Positions 50,413-61,630 of a stretch of DNA of 64,000 nt are shown in pieces. The DNA comes from Leptodactylus fallax (Eukaryota > Chordata > Amphibia > Anura > Leptodactylidae): contig CAMRHE010000197.1 in the NCBI GenBank assembly GCA_947044405.1, forward strand, positions 2,666,001-2,730,000, given 5' to 3'. A model generated the notes under the pieces. It saw nothing but the letters and a program-made list of their open reading frames with translations. It made no database searches and had not been told where the DNA came from. Made by a program: the position numbers and the translations under genes. The first letter of the stretch is position 1. The number at the start of each line of letters is the position of its first letter.

Positions 50413-50940
50413 CACACATGGAGAAAATTGTTGGTACCCCTCATTTAATGAAAGAAAAACCCACAATGGTCACAGAAATAACTTGAATCTGACAAAAGTA
50501 ATAATATATAAAAATTCTATGAAAATGAACAAATGAAAATCAGACATTGCTTTTCAACCACGCTTCAACAGAATTTTTAAAAAAAGAAAACTCATGAAAA
50601 AGGCCTGGACAGAAATGATGGTACCCCTGAAAATAATGTGACCAAAGGGACATGTTAAATCAAGGTGTGTCCACTAATTAGCATCACAGGTGTCTACAAT
50701 CTTGTAATCAGTCAGTGGGCCTGTATATAGGGCTACAGATACTCACTGGGCTGTTTGGTGACATGGTGAGTACCACACTCCACATGGACCAGAGGAAGCA
50801 AAGGAAAGAGTTGTCTCAGGAGCTTAGAAAGAAAATTATAGACAAGCATGTTAAAGGTAAAGGTTATAAGACCATCTCCAAGCAGCTTGATGTTCCTGTG
50901 ACTACAGTTGCACATATTATTCAGAAATTTATGAAATAAC
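50413..50940 (+). mobile_element. Tc1-like element, 5' fragment only
   Basis: 'catggagaaaattgttggtaccc' is the type of TIR found in another Tc1 family. About 370 bp later the transposase starts. The copy stops abruptly after the first DNA-binding domain, and no right end follows. Confidence 0.75.
50784..50939 (+). pseudogene. Tc1 transposase N-terminal helix-turn-helix, truncated
   Basis: 51 codons: MDQRKQRKELSQELRKKI, then 'GKGYKTISKQLDVPVTTVAH', a Tc1 paired-like helix-turn-helix (compare 'GYKSISKDLNVPVSTVRSV' at 27080). It ends 'IIQKFMK' and a TAA. The second helix-turn-helix and the whole DD34E catalytic domain are missing, so only the TIR-binding half-domain is left. A DNA-binding-only product could in principle compete for TIRs, but no evidence of expression is visible. 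Confidence 0.82.
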
Positions 50941-51013
50941 TTGTTTGAGTCGCTCCTTAAACGGAAAACAAATACACATGGCTGTTAATACTATTGTATA
51001 TAAGAAGTACAGG

Positions 51014-51323
51014 CAGGGCTGTGGAGCTGGAGGCGGGACCAGGTTTAGGTAGAGATGGAGTCAGAATAAATGATTCATTGTTTAAAATTATATTATACAA
51101 TTATCAATATTGCATAGTTAATTAGATGAGTATTGCATATTTACTTCATAGGAATTCAATCACTAGTTTTTCTTATGATTTAGAGGATCTTTGCCACATC
51201 TGTCTAACCATGGCTGACAGCCATTTAAGGAGTTGGAGTCAGAGCAGGAATTGGAGTTGGATTCGGGCTTTGGAAAAATAGAGAAGTCAGAGTCAGTTGT
51301 TTGGCCTTCCATCTCCACAACTG
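51014..51323. mobile_element. MITE with CAGGGCTGTGGAG ends
   Basis: The ends CAGGGCTGTGGAGCTGG and CCATCTCCACAACTG pair in inverse order. The interior repeats 'gagtcagag', 'ggagttggagtc' motifs. A short direct repeat ACAGG lies on both sides. I know similar 'ggctgtggagtcgg' repeats from fish and frogs but cannot fix the superfamily. Confidence 0.6.
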
Positions 51324-51344
51324 CACAGGTAATAAACACATCAG

Positions 51345-51680
51345 CTTCTTACATTTGAGTGTATGAAGGGATCTGTGAAAACAGCTAAAAATAGGACATG
51401 ATCTATATTTTGATGGTCCCCATTCACTTACATTGAATTTAATACTGCCGTGTGATGTCTGTTAAAAAACAAATGTCACATGGCCATTGATCACTGCCGT
51501 GTGAATGTAGCTAGATAGTGCATGTCAGTTTTTTTGTCTGCCGTGAAAAATGGACCATCCAAAAAATGGACATGTGAATTGACACAGTGAATTCAATTTG
51601 CTGTCAAAATGAACGTGTAACCAACATTGCAAAAATGGTCGCCACATGTCCATTTTTCAATGTTGAGTGAATAAGCCCTT
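51345..51680. repeat. Dispersed repeat, related to 53540-53820
   Basis: Shares 'gtgtatgaagggatctgtgaaaacagc', 'aaaaataggacatgatctatattttgatg' and 'tgctgtgtgac/actgccgtgtgatg' with 53640-53780. Internal partial inverted repeats ('ccatttttcaatg', 'gaaaaatgga') suggest a palindromic MITE. Class unknown. Confidence 0.6.
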
Positions 51681-51826
51681 AGCCTTAATGAGTTGTCTGG
51701 TTGGGAAATTCCTTACAGTGTTAGACTGTCAGGACTTCTCACAAACCAGAATAAGAGGGGGCACCACTAATATTATTTTATTGACCCTGCACTGAGGCGT
51801 GTCCATGCATATTAGCTTTTTTCTAA

Positions 51827-52009
51827 CGCTAGGTTCACACTCCATCCCCCATTCTGTTTAAAATCAGCGGAGAGAAAAGTCCTGCAAGGAGTCTACGGGT
51901 TCCACACGTTTCAGCGTGTAACTGCTTTTTAAGAGGGCAGGGTTTCCGTCTTTCGGGTACCCAAGTGGACCCGAAGGACTGAAACCCAAACGCTAGTGTG
52001 AACCTAGTG
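51827..52009. mobile_element. Short MITE with CGCTAGGTTCACACT ends
   Basis: 183 bp with ends CGCTAGGTTCACACT and AGTGTGAACCTAGTG, flanked by TAA (51824-51826, 52010-52012). TAA fits the TWA target of PIF/Harbinger elements. A related copy ends at 52288, again followed by TAA, and an end fragment lies at 31056-31102. Confidence 0.82.
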
Positions 52010-52079
52010 TAATTATTACTGGTTATTTATCCATCTATCATATCTCTGTTGAAATTCTCGTCTGCTTAACAGTGAACAC

Positions 52080-52288
52080 CTACGCCTGTTGTACATTCAG
52101 GGTTTCCGTCCCCGAATCCGCCTAAAAAATGCAAAGCAGGACTTTTCTCCCCGCATTTTCCGTATTTTTTTGGACGGAAAATGGATGGAAATTCAGGTAA
52201 CCGCTTTTTAAGCGGATTAGGTTTCCGTTCTTCGGGTCCCCAAGTGGACCCGAAGAACGGAAACCCAGGCGCAGATGTGAACCTAGCG
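52080..52288. mobile_element. Short MITE, second copy, left end eroded
   Basis: The right end ATGTGAACCTAGCG is followed by TAA (52289-52291). The interior 'gggtccccaagtggacccgaagaac' matches 51950-51978 of the first copy. The two copies lie in tandem about 70 bp apart. Confidence 0.75.
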
Positions 52289-52291
52289 TAA

Positions 52292-53540
52292 CTTGGAAAA
52301 GAGATAACCAAATCAAATAAAATCTTTTTTCAGTGTTTAGGAAATCTGACAATTTTTTTTTCATCTTAATTCTAAAAGGAGCAACATAAATTTATAAGGT
52401 GTCACTGTTATCAGAGATTATATTCTTCTGTATGCAATTATGCAAGTTACCAGAGTTTATATATTCACCCGGCATTAATGAAAACATTATGTGAACATTA
52501 CATGTATGGGCTACAAAAAATGGCAAGGAATATGTACCTTAAATAAAGGTTATGTTGATTCTGGTGAAACATGCTTACTAATGCACACACAATACATACC
52601 ATCTGTGAATCCCTTAAGCCAATCCAATGGTCCACTCGGGAATCTCATTACAAAGAGATAGGAGAGATCAGTGTCTCTAGAATCAGGGAAGGGGCAAAGC
52701 AAATGGCATTGTTCTTCACTATTCTGAAAGCTGCATCTTTATCAATAGAGCAAGCAGCCATTTAATAAACAATTACTATGAAATGATATACACTGATGCT
52801 AAATTTACAGGGTATGTAAACATTGCTGCAAATGTCAACGCCTCTTGCTACAAACAAAACCAGAAAAATTGTGATCACTGAATGAGTTTTAAAGCTCTTG
52901 ACAATGAGAGTATTTGTATTTTGGCCGTCAGCCATGCCAGTGAATTTTGCCAAATTGCTAGCTTAAAAAATAACCCAGCAAAAGGCAGTGTTTCTCCTCA
53001 TTCTGAAACCTGCCAATTTGGACACCAGCATTCAAGTGCTGTGAGACTCTGTAATGGGTGTATTCAGGGTCTTAAATAGCTGTGCGAGAGAGAGTTTATC
53101 TCTGCAAATAATGTACTGACTGAGGAGTTTCTCTGAAATTTAACTGGAAATTCTTGTTGCAAGTGCAATCACCAAAATCATTTTCACCAATAATTTGTAC
53201 CAAAATATACTGGGGTAACTCCCTTGTTAAATATAATAAATAAATAAAAAAACTGGATGTAAACCACAGTATATGTACCGAGATGGTTTGCTATGTCCTT
53301 TCCAACAGGTGAATAGGGTGACCTGTATTCACACTAGCATTTTTCTTTGTTAGGATTTATTTCATTGTTCCTGGCAGGCAGAACTTATGCAAGTTTACTC
53401 AGTAATAAAATGGAAATCTGATAGATTTTATTAAAGTTAATGGGATTTAGTAAGCTTCCATAGTATAAATCAAAAGAAGAACTCTTGATGCAGACTAATA
53501 ATAACAGATTGTGAGAGGTTGTGGCCATACACGCATCAAT
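52292..53540. other. AT-rich DNA, nothing recognised
   Basis: No gene or repeat that I can support; two chance frames of 64-65 codons have no motif. Confidence 0.5.
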
Positions 53541-53820
53541 GTCAGGCTAGATGCACACGAAAGAGATGCAAAACGGGCATAAAAAAAAAGTCAATTTTTC
53601 ACGGCCGTCTTGCACCTGAGGGCAACCGTTTTCACGGATCCCCAATGCATTTCAGTGTATGAAGAGATCTGAAAACAGCCAAAAATAGGACATGATCTAT
53701 ATTTTGATGATCTGTGACAATCGTCATATGAATAGCCTCCATTCACTGTTGTGTGACATTAATGCTGCTGTGTGACGTCACATGGCCAGTTTTCACTGTC
53801 ATGTGAATATAGGCTAATAC
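53540..53820. repeat. Dispersed repeat, second copy
   Basis: See 51345-51680 for the shared blocks. It begins with 'gctagatgcacacga' and ends 'gaatataggctaatac'. Non-coding. Confidence 0.58.
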
Positions 53821-53859
53821 AAGAATGGTTCAAGTCTGCCAGAACGAGAAGCACTCATA

Positions 53860-54235
53860 GGCTGGGGCTCCACATGGCGTAAACGTTGCGGTTTGTGCAC
53901 GGCGGAAATGCCGCGGAAAAAAAAATGCGGCGTTTTATAGTCACTGTGTAGTGGATGAGATTCTAGAGAATCTCATCTCCACACTATGGTAAAATACATG
54001 CAGCGGACACGTTGCAATTTCCAAAACCGTCGCAGTTTTGGAAATTGCAGCATGTCATTTATACCTACGAAAACGCTAGCGGTTTCCCTATAGGTATAAT
54101 TGAAGCAGAAACTCCACAGAGGAAACCTCTGCGAACTTTCTGTGAAAAGCGCTGCAGGAAAAACCATTATGCATTGCGGACGCGGTTTTTTCCACAGCGC
54201 TTTTTTGTTGTGGGACGCTACATGGGGCCTTAGCC
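53860..54235. mobile_element. MITE 'GGCT..GGCYCCACRTGG', copy 2
   Basis: 376 bp, ends GGCTGGGGCTCCACATGG and CTACATGGGGCCTTAGCC, flanked by ATA (53857-53859, 54236-54238). It is aligned along its whole length with 47311-47683 ('tttccctataggtataattg', 'aactttctgt.aaaagcgctgc'). Confidence 0.85.
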
Positions 54236-54356
54236 ATACAGAATGAAATTCAATTCTTGCCAAGAGATAAAAGTCCTAAAGGGGGATCCTCCACCAAAAG
54301 GGCATAAAATACTTCATATTTCTCTTCAATTTACAGCCCTGTAGCTTTCAGCTTAA

Positions 54357-55425
54357 CCCTTTCCCAGCATCCGCCGTATTAGTACGGCGGATGCCGGGTG
54401 TTTAAAGATGGCGGCCGCTCAGGAGTCGTGGGGCCACCATAGCTGCCGAGTCTCTGCTGTTTTATACAGCAAAGACCTGGTGCTAATGCCCGCGATCAGT
54501 GCCCGCATTGATTGCGGGCATTAACCCCTCTGGCACCGCTATTTTGCCGGGCATCGAGTCCTGTTGCTGTGACAGCCAGGAGCCTTCTGAAGGTTCCCAG
54601 GCCTGTCTTTCATTAGTTTCTATTGCAGGCTACTCTATGTAGCCTGCAATAGGAATGCCATTTTTTTGCAATGCATTAGCATTGTAATGCATTGCATTAG
54701 TGATCAGACCCCCTGGGATTCAAGACCCCTAGGTGGTCTAATGAATGCAAAAAAAATAAAATAAATAAATAAAAGTAAAAAACAATATATAAAAAAATAT
54801 TAAAAGTTCAAATCACCCCCCTTTCCCTAGAACACATACACATACACATTAGGTATCCCTGTGTCCGAAAACACCCGTCTACGTATTTCTGTAGCGGGAA
54901 AAAAAAATCAAAAGTGCCAAACCGCCGTTTTTTCACTGTTTTGCCTCTGATAAAAATTTGAATAAAAAGTGATCAAAGGAATAGCAATTCCCCAAAATGG
55001 TATAACTAAAAAGTACACCTGGTCCTGCAAAAAAAGCCGCCCTAAGCATCCCAGTACACGGAAGTATAAAAAAGTTATGGGTGTCAGAATATGGCGACTT
55101 TTAGAAAAAAAAATTTTTTGCAGTTTTGGATTTTTGTTAAGTGCAAATAAAACCATATAAATTTGGTATCCCCGGAATCGTACCGAAACATGGAATATAG
55201 GTGACATGTCATTTTGGCTGCAGAGTGAACACCGTAAAAACGAAGCCCACAAGAAAGTCACACAAATGCACTTTTTCTTCATATCCACCTCATTCTGTAT
55301 TTTTTCCAGCTTCCTAGTACATTGTACAGAATAACTAGTGGTAGCATCATGAAATAAAAAGTTATGGGGTTTGGAAGGCGGGGAGTCAAAAACAAAAATC
55401 AAAAAATTCCTCTGGCGGGAAGGGG
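54357..55425 (+). mobile_element. piggyBac-like MITE, copy 4
   Basis: 1069 bp between perfect TTAA duplications (54353-54356, 55426-55429). Ends CCCTTTCCCAGC and GGCGGGAAGGGG. The 5' third has 'ccgccgtattagtacggcgg', a perfect palindrome at 54371-54390, and 'tgcccgcgatcagtgcccgc'. The 3' half is closely related in reverse to 4745-5611 and more distantly to 22298-23586. No coding region. Confidence 0.87.
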
Positions 55426-55530
55426 TTAAATGGGGCTGATCAACTGAGTGTCTCGTGCCAAGGGGTCTGTCAAAGAACCTGTGGCAAGACTGAGCAGGAT
55501 CCTTAATTTTTCAGCGTCCTGGTTCAATAA

Positions 55531-55626
55531 GATCAGATTCTGCTGTGAGATTCCCACCTGATTCTGCCTCCCATTGTTTTTAATGAGAGTCAGAATCAGG
55601 TGGAAATGTCACAGCAGAATCTGATC
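55531..55626. repeat. 36-bp-arm foldback
   Basis: GATCAGATTCTGCTGTGAGA.. (55531-55566) pairs with its reverse complement at 55591-55626 with about three mismatches, separated by 24 bases. Probably a small MITE; no duplication was identified. Confidence 0.82.
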
Positions 55627-55629
55627 TCA

Positions 55630-57760
55630 AAATCAGTCGAATTTCTTTGTGTAAACATACCCTAAGGCTATATTCACACAATTGAGATGTAAATCAGCCA
55701 TGAAAAACGTCCATTTTTCATGGCCATCTAGCGCTCGAGGAGCATCCGTTTTCTTGGGTCCCCCATGCATACCACTAAGGAACCATGGGTCATTCTATTA
55801 TGCTTACAAGGCTATTGCTATCATACATATACAGCATAGTCTGAACAGAATTTAACATGGTGTAACATTTCAAATGTGCATGGAACAGAGGGAAAAATCA
55901 CTTATCTCCAGGCTAAATAAATGACTACAATTATAAACATCTATTCCACTGGTTTCTTATTTCTCACAAGCTACCCTTTACCAAGGGTCTTCCATGCTCC
56001 ACAGACATATGACTGATGGCAAGTCTTGCTGAAATTAAGGGGATTTAATAACATATATGTAATGATAGTGGACATTTATAAGGAATAACACTCATTTTAT
56101 ATATTAATTTGATATTATTTATACCATAGAGTACTGTAGCACAAAAAGAATATATAAGCAGAACACGCACATAGTTCTATGCATTATTATCCAGCTTTCC
56201 ATATCCATAGTAATTGGACTTTAGGTGGCTAGCTAAAAGGAGGTATTTTTATACAGACTAAGGGAATTTTCCCCACATATAGGTTGAACGTATATAAATT
56301 CCATGTAGTCATTCATTACATTTATTGTGATTTTTGTCTAATTAAATACAGATGACTTTTAAATAAATTGCTCTAATGTTTGAATAAAATGTAATCTTCA
56401 TGGCAAGAGTATAGAAACTATGCGTTGTATGAAAACATTTACTCTGGGAAACATTTTACATAATTAAATAAAATATTAATGCAAAATGGCAATAATAGGC
56501 CCATAAATAGTTTTATGGAAACAATGAAAGTATATGTTAATGGAACACAGGCTTTTACTTGGCCATAGAAAAGTCTTGTCTTATATACATTAGCTTTTCC
56601 ATTTCAAAAAGTCTAGTACACAAGAGTCGCAGTAAAGAGGCAAAGCGGTAATGTTGTACTATACAGTATATGGCAGAACTTTTGAAGGGGTTGTCTGAAG
56701 ATTACCCCTTTTCCCCATTAGGGCATATGGATGCCATAGTGGGAATAACCTATTTTATTTATGTAAATAAATTGTTGGTAGACATTTGTGTGCACAATAT
56801 TTGCTAGACTAGACAATGACCTGAATAATGGAGATGTGTTAATGCTGGATATTGCACTATTGTACATTAGAATGGAATTGTATGGCTTTATGTACTATAT
56901 TTACTTTCATGAATCATGCCTGTTGAGGATTATGGTATATAAACAAGAGTCAGTGGGCACTATGAGGTTAAGGATGCAGGTAAATTATGAGACTGCAAAT
57001 TATCCCAATGAGGAGTCCCTGTATTTTTTTTCAATATACAGTATATATCATAAAAAATAGTGTTACTTAGACCTTGTAATACATTTGTGATGTGTCCTGT
57101 ATTTTCTGTAATTATGGATACATGCAGGATTTTGTTAATGCTACAGCTACACCTGCGTTCGGTGACCGTATTGCATACGTTTATAAACATATATACGCAC
57201 ACGTTGGCACACTAAAGTATTTAATTGCCCCAAATTTTCTGTGACTGTCTCGAAATTTCAGAATCAAAGCCAGCAATTTTGACTTGCCCACCCAAAAGTG
57301 GGTGTTCCCACCAGAATTGTGACACACACACAAATACATACACATTCAGACACATCTAATGAGTTTCAAGAGAAGATTGCAGCAATATTCTTCATAAACC
57401 TTCAAGCTTCCTAAACACGAGAGCTCACATTTATACACAGCAACACAATTTTTAACAATTATTTTAGCACAGAACCACAAATCAATCTAGCCTCACGATA
57501 TACAAATATGGCACCCATAGATATCTAACATAAATCAATTTAACCATCATTTTTTTTTACTGCATACATGTCACTTTTATAATATACCAAAAATGAAAAT
57601 GAATTCTAAGCAATGTACAGCTCACAACAGTGTGTATACATTAATTTCTGTACTTTATCATAGTTACTTTTACTGAAGCCACCATAGACCAGTCGGACAT
57701 CTAACAGCAGCGAAGACAACGGAATAATTCTGAATTAACCATAATTCCATTTTGCTGTAA
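55630..57760. other. AT-rich DNA, minor repeat fragments
   Basis: 55665-55770 carries 'ggctatattcacacaattg' and 'tccatttttcatggcc', recalling the repeats at 51345 and 60750. Near 56683 there is an 'aaggggttgtctg' repeat end. A 90-codon frame at 56788-57060 has no known motif. Confidence 0.45.
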
Positions 57761-57764
57761 ATAA

Positions 57765-60085
57765 CACAAGTCTACAAATTTTCAAAAGTTGTTTGGTTCA
57801 GAAATAAAATGAGCCATTTCTTAATTATTTTCATGTGCTGAATTCAGATATCACAAGGAAAACTGTCAATTGGCTCTAGTTTCTATGATATCGAAGAATT
57901 CTCGCTTTACTGTTATGTAAATTGTATAGATTATAATATATAATTGCGACTTCTGCAATCATATAGGTGCAAGTTTATTGTTCTTAAAATTTTGAAATAT
58001 ATTCTGAGGAAATTTAGCTGTATTTAAAATCAACTATAATTTACAGACATGTCTAAAACCTTTTACAAGTTACAATTATATTTAGGCTAATATGTTATTG
58101 AAATCTGCAACGTAGGTCCTCATTCATTGGCTACTCGGCTCTTTTTCACACGTCTCTTGTATTCAGGCATTGCATTGTCTCTGGTAACTGTCCAGCAGTA
58201 GTCTGCAAGCATTAATGGCTTTCATTTACGCTGATATCTTTTTTCCATAGTCGCAATTTCCTGGTGAAATTGCTCACCATGTTCATCGCTCACCGCTCCA
58301 CAGTTTGGTGCAAAAAAGTGAATCTTTAAAGACATGTTACATCCCAGGTTTTAATATGCCTTGAGGAAATTTTCCACCAACCTTTCATAGTTATCTGCCT
58401 TGGTGTTTCCCTGGAAACTTGTTACTACTAAGTAGAATGCTTCCCATGCAGCCTTTTCCTTGCCACGCAGCAAATGGTGAAACTTATCATCCTGAAGAAG
58501 CGCACGAATCTGAGGACCAATAAAGGCTCCTTCCTTTATCTTTGCTTCACTCAACCTTGGAAACTTACATAGGAGATATTTGAATGCCTCTTCATTTTTA
58601 TCCATCACCTTTACGAAGTTCTTCATAAGACCCAGCTTGATATGCAATGGAGGTAACAGAATCTTTATTGGTTTAATGAGCGCTGGATGCATAACATTTT
58701 TAGTCCCTGGCTGCAGTGATTGTCAGAGTGGCCAGTCTCTTTTCTTGTAGTGGTCTGATCTTGCACGACTGTCCCATTCACATAAGGAAGCAGCAGTACT
58801 TTATGTATCCACCCTGGAGACCAAGCACTAGCGCAACCACCTTCAAGTCACCACAGAGGCACCACAGATGTTGATCATAATTTATGCATCTCAAAAGCTG
58901 TTTCATGTTGTTATATGTTATATGTGAACTGCATAAATAGCCTCCACTCATCTGGGTTATAGCTGATGTTGAGAGCTTCCATTAAACTGCAGAGGTTATT
59001 GCATGCAACAAGATTACCCTCCTTGAAGAAGAATTGGACAAGATGCTTTTGATGGTCCCGGAACAAAGAAATCTGAACATCATGTGCTAGCAGATTCCAC
59101 TGTTGAAGTCTGGAACCTAAGAGCTCTGCCTTACTCTTGGGCAGATCTAGATCTCTAACAAGATCATTCAGTTCACTTTGCAATATAAGGTGTGGTTCGG
59201 TGGAGATTCATGAAAGAAAATCTTGATCGTGCGAGGTAGATGGTTCTTGACCACATGCTTCTTCTTGTTCTTCCTCAGTGGAATCGAGTGAGATTGTTTC
59301 TGGTGCTTTTGGAACTGGCAACTCTTCTGAATGAGCTGCTGGGTTTATGGCAAATGGAATATTTGGATACTGTAAAGTCCACTTCTTTTTATTTGAAATT
59401 CCTTTCCCAATTGGAGGCACCATGCAGAAGTAGCAATTGGCAGTATGGTCAGTTGGCTCTCTCCAGACCATTGGCACTGCAAAAGGCATAGATTGTCTTT
59501 TCCCGTTCAACCACTGTGTGAGGTTTGATGAACACCTATTACAGCATGTGTGTGGAGCCCAACTCTTGTCCTGATCTCCTATTTTGGAGCTGAAATACAT
59601 GTGGTAGGCTTTCCTAACCATGGGAGTCAAACTTCGATTTGTGACGCAGAAGTCACTTCTCCACATACACAGTATAACAGAAATGATCTGCTTTATTAAT
59701 GGAAGTCTGAGGCATCACTGAACGTATATAGACTGAACGATGGAAGCCGAACTGTAACAAGTGCTGGATGGCTGATAGAGGGAGAATATATAAAGTTGTG
59801 TGATGCAAGTTTAATTAGGATCACCTGGCCTTTATTGGCATCTTTCTATTGGTCATTCTGAGATGATGCAATTCTAGTAGATGATGCGATACTGATGACG
59901 CAATGCTGATGATGCAAACTTTTTCCACTATTGTATTAAAGGCTGTGAGAAATATCAAAAGCACCTCTGTATCATGAAAAATAGAGCCAATTTTAAAATT
60001 TGAGCACCATTTTCAATCTCAGCACCCCAAAATTAGTTAAGATCAACTGTTTTCATGTCTGAACCAATTTGGCTGTAGACCAGTG
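57765..60085 (-). mobile_element. Candidate DNA transposon, superfamily unassigned
   Basis: About 2.3 kb. The ends pair as CACAAGTCTACA (left) and the complement of TGTAGACCAGTG (right), and both sides have TAA (57762-57764, 60086-60088). Inside the ends, three blocks are inverted-repeated with identical spacing: GGTTCAG, then 33 bases, then GTGCTGA, then 28 bases, then TTGGCTCTA followed by TGATA. This gives subterminal arms of about 110 bp. Between the arms lies a single decayed ORF on the minus strand (58120-59720). Such an architecture is that of a cut-and-paste transposon with its own gene. The boundaries are inferred by eye and the TSD is only three bases. Confidence 0.62.
58120..59720 (-). 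pseudogene. Cysteine-rich multicopy-family protein, likely transposase
   Basis: Three frame-broken parts in order from 59720 leftward. N-terminal: 'FCYTVYVE' (part of a Cys box), 'SKIGDQDKSWAPHTCCNRC', 'QSMPFAVPMVWREP' and 'DHTANCYFC', i.e. two CxxC-type pairs suggestive of zinc ribbons; then 'YPNIPFAINPAAHSEELPVP' and an acidic linker. Middle: 'LPKSKAELLGSRLQQWNLL', 'FRDHQKHLVQFF', 'NPDEWRLFMQF', 'CGDLKVVALVLGLQGGY', 'KYCCFL'. C-terminal: 'LLPPLHIKLGLMKNFVKVMD', 'FKYLLCKFPRLSEAKIKEG', 'GNTKADNYERLV', 'SDEHGEQFHQEI', 'MEKRYQ' and 'LADYCW', ending at a TGA at 58120. I recall this motif series as a multicopy family in arthropods and some vertebrates, without a firm name. Acidic residues in CGDLK, CWD-like and DEHGE blocks could be catalytic, but that is speculation. 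Stops and frameshifts near 59666, 59190, 58910, 58790 and 58340 show it is inactive. Confidence 0.72.
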
Positions 60086-60091
60086 TAACTA

Positions 60092-61630
60092 GACATTAAT
60101 ATTTATTGATATTAATCTGTAATAATACTTTGCAGCAGTGGCTGTTATTAAATATATAATTCTTCTACTTTCTGAGTAATTTTTTAGATGACAAAGGCAG
60201 CTGTCATGACAATTTGGACTCGGATCCTCTTTGTGTTTTTGGATGGCTCTACTATCCGGAGGCTTGAGCAACTGCATGCAAAACATCAAAGGTTACAAGC
60301 TTATCACCCGCACTGTTTGGGCGACAAGGGAATGATGTGTTCCATTTCAAGGATGACATGACATGGCAATTTACCTGGGGACCTAAGCACAAGAGATTTA
60401 AAGAACGTCTCTGGATCAAATGACAACTGAATAATAACTCTTAACCCATAAGTGTTTTTTTTATACAATAGTAGAAGCATTTATTTGCTTTGCAGTGTAC
60501 AATTCTAATGCTGGATGTGCAGAAGAACATTACTGACAGTTGTAGTTCAGCTGCGCCTTTATGACTGACATGGAATATGATCGTTTTAAATATTTTTGAC
60601 CATATAGTTAACAGCATAATTTCTGTTTGTGGACTGTTCATGATCTGAGAAATTATAGAACAAGACAAGGTTGTGGGGGTCACACATTGCTGTATTTAGT
60701 GCAGTGCATTTCCTGATTACATTTTTTTCAAAATCAGTATAAAGCGTTATTCACACCCGTATCTTTCTTTCGCCCATGATAAAGAGAGTCAATTTTTCAT
60801 CAGTTTTCTGTCTGTGTAAACATGATTTTCCATTTCACATGTCACCCATTTCTTCCATTTAAAATTAGGAGGTCTAAAGCAGAGAAAAAGGTCCCATCTG
60901 CAGAGGTGAAATTTTCTGAGAATCTTCTTGCAACATTCCATGAGAAATAAGCAAAAAACAGATCGTATTTGAATGTTGTCCTTGTTTTTTGACCCACTGA
61001 CGTGCATGAGTGTATTTGGTCCAGAAATACAGACAAAAATCGGACATCCTTTCATGTCTTAACCACAGTGAATTCAAAAAATGGAAGTCTAAATAAACAC
61101 AGAAAACAATAGGTCTGTCTGCTGTGGATGGAATTACACAATGTATTTATTTGTATTTTATAGAGGTTTTTCAGTTTTTAGCCATGAAAATTATAGCATG
61201 AATAACACTACATACAAAGCATTTTGGATATTAGAGGTTTTGGGATTAGTGACATTTTTAGCAATAGACTTCTCTATACAACTTTAATGATGTGTGTTCA
61301 AAATATCATAAAATAAAAAAAATGTCACCAAAACTACTTGAAATAGCTGGCATTTTTTTTTTACCATGCAGCTAAAAAAACGTCTGTATGACAAAGGCCT
61401 AAGAGCACATGCACATGGCGAAACCTGAGCATGGAGTCTGTATAGATAATGCTGCTAGGGCAGAATACTTCCATATAGATCGAGTTCAACAGAACATCCC
61501 ATAGATACAAAATGTGACAGACAAGAACTCTGTATGTGTTTAATATGAAATCAGTAAAGTTGAGGCACCTGATACCTGTATGGTAGCCCTGTAAAGGCTC
61601 AGCAAAAAATGAGTCATAATGTAGTCATGG
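60092..61630. other. AT-rich DNA, one dispersed-repeat fragment
   Basis: 60740-61070 ('gcgttattcacacccg', 'gtcaatttttcatcag') may be a distant relative of the repeats at 51345 and 53540. Nothing else is recognised. Confidence 0.45.

Noticed and set aside
54908..55402. 164-codon minus-strand frame, the longest on its strand in this part
   Set aside because: It reads through the second half of a TTAA MITE whose relatives at 5000 and 23000 have different frames; a chance product of an A-rich repeat.
59870..59925. Short tandem run of 'gatgatgc' type
   Set aside because: Only three imperfect copies; too short to call.
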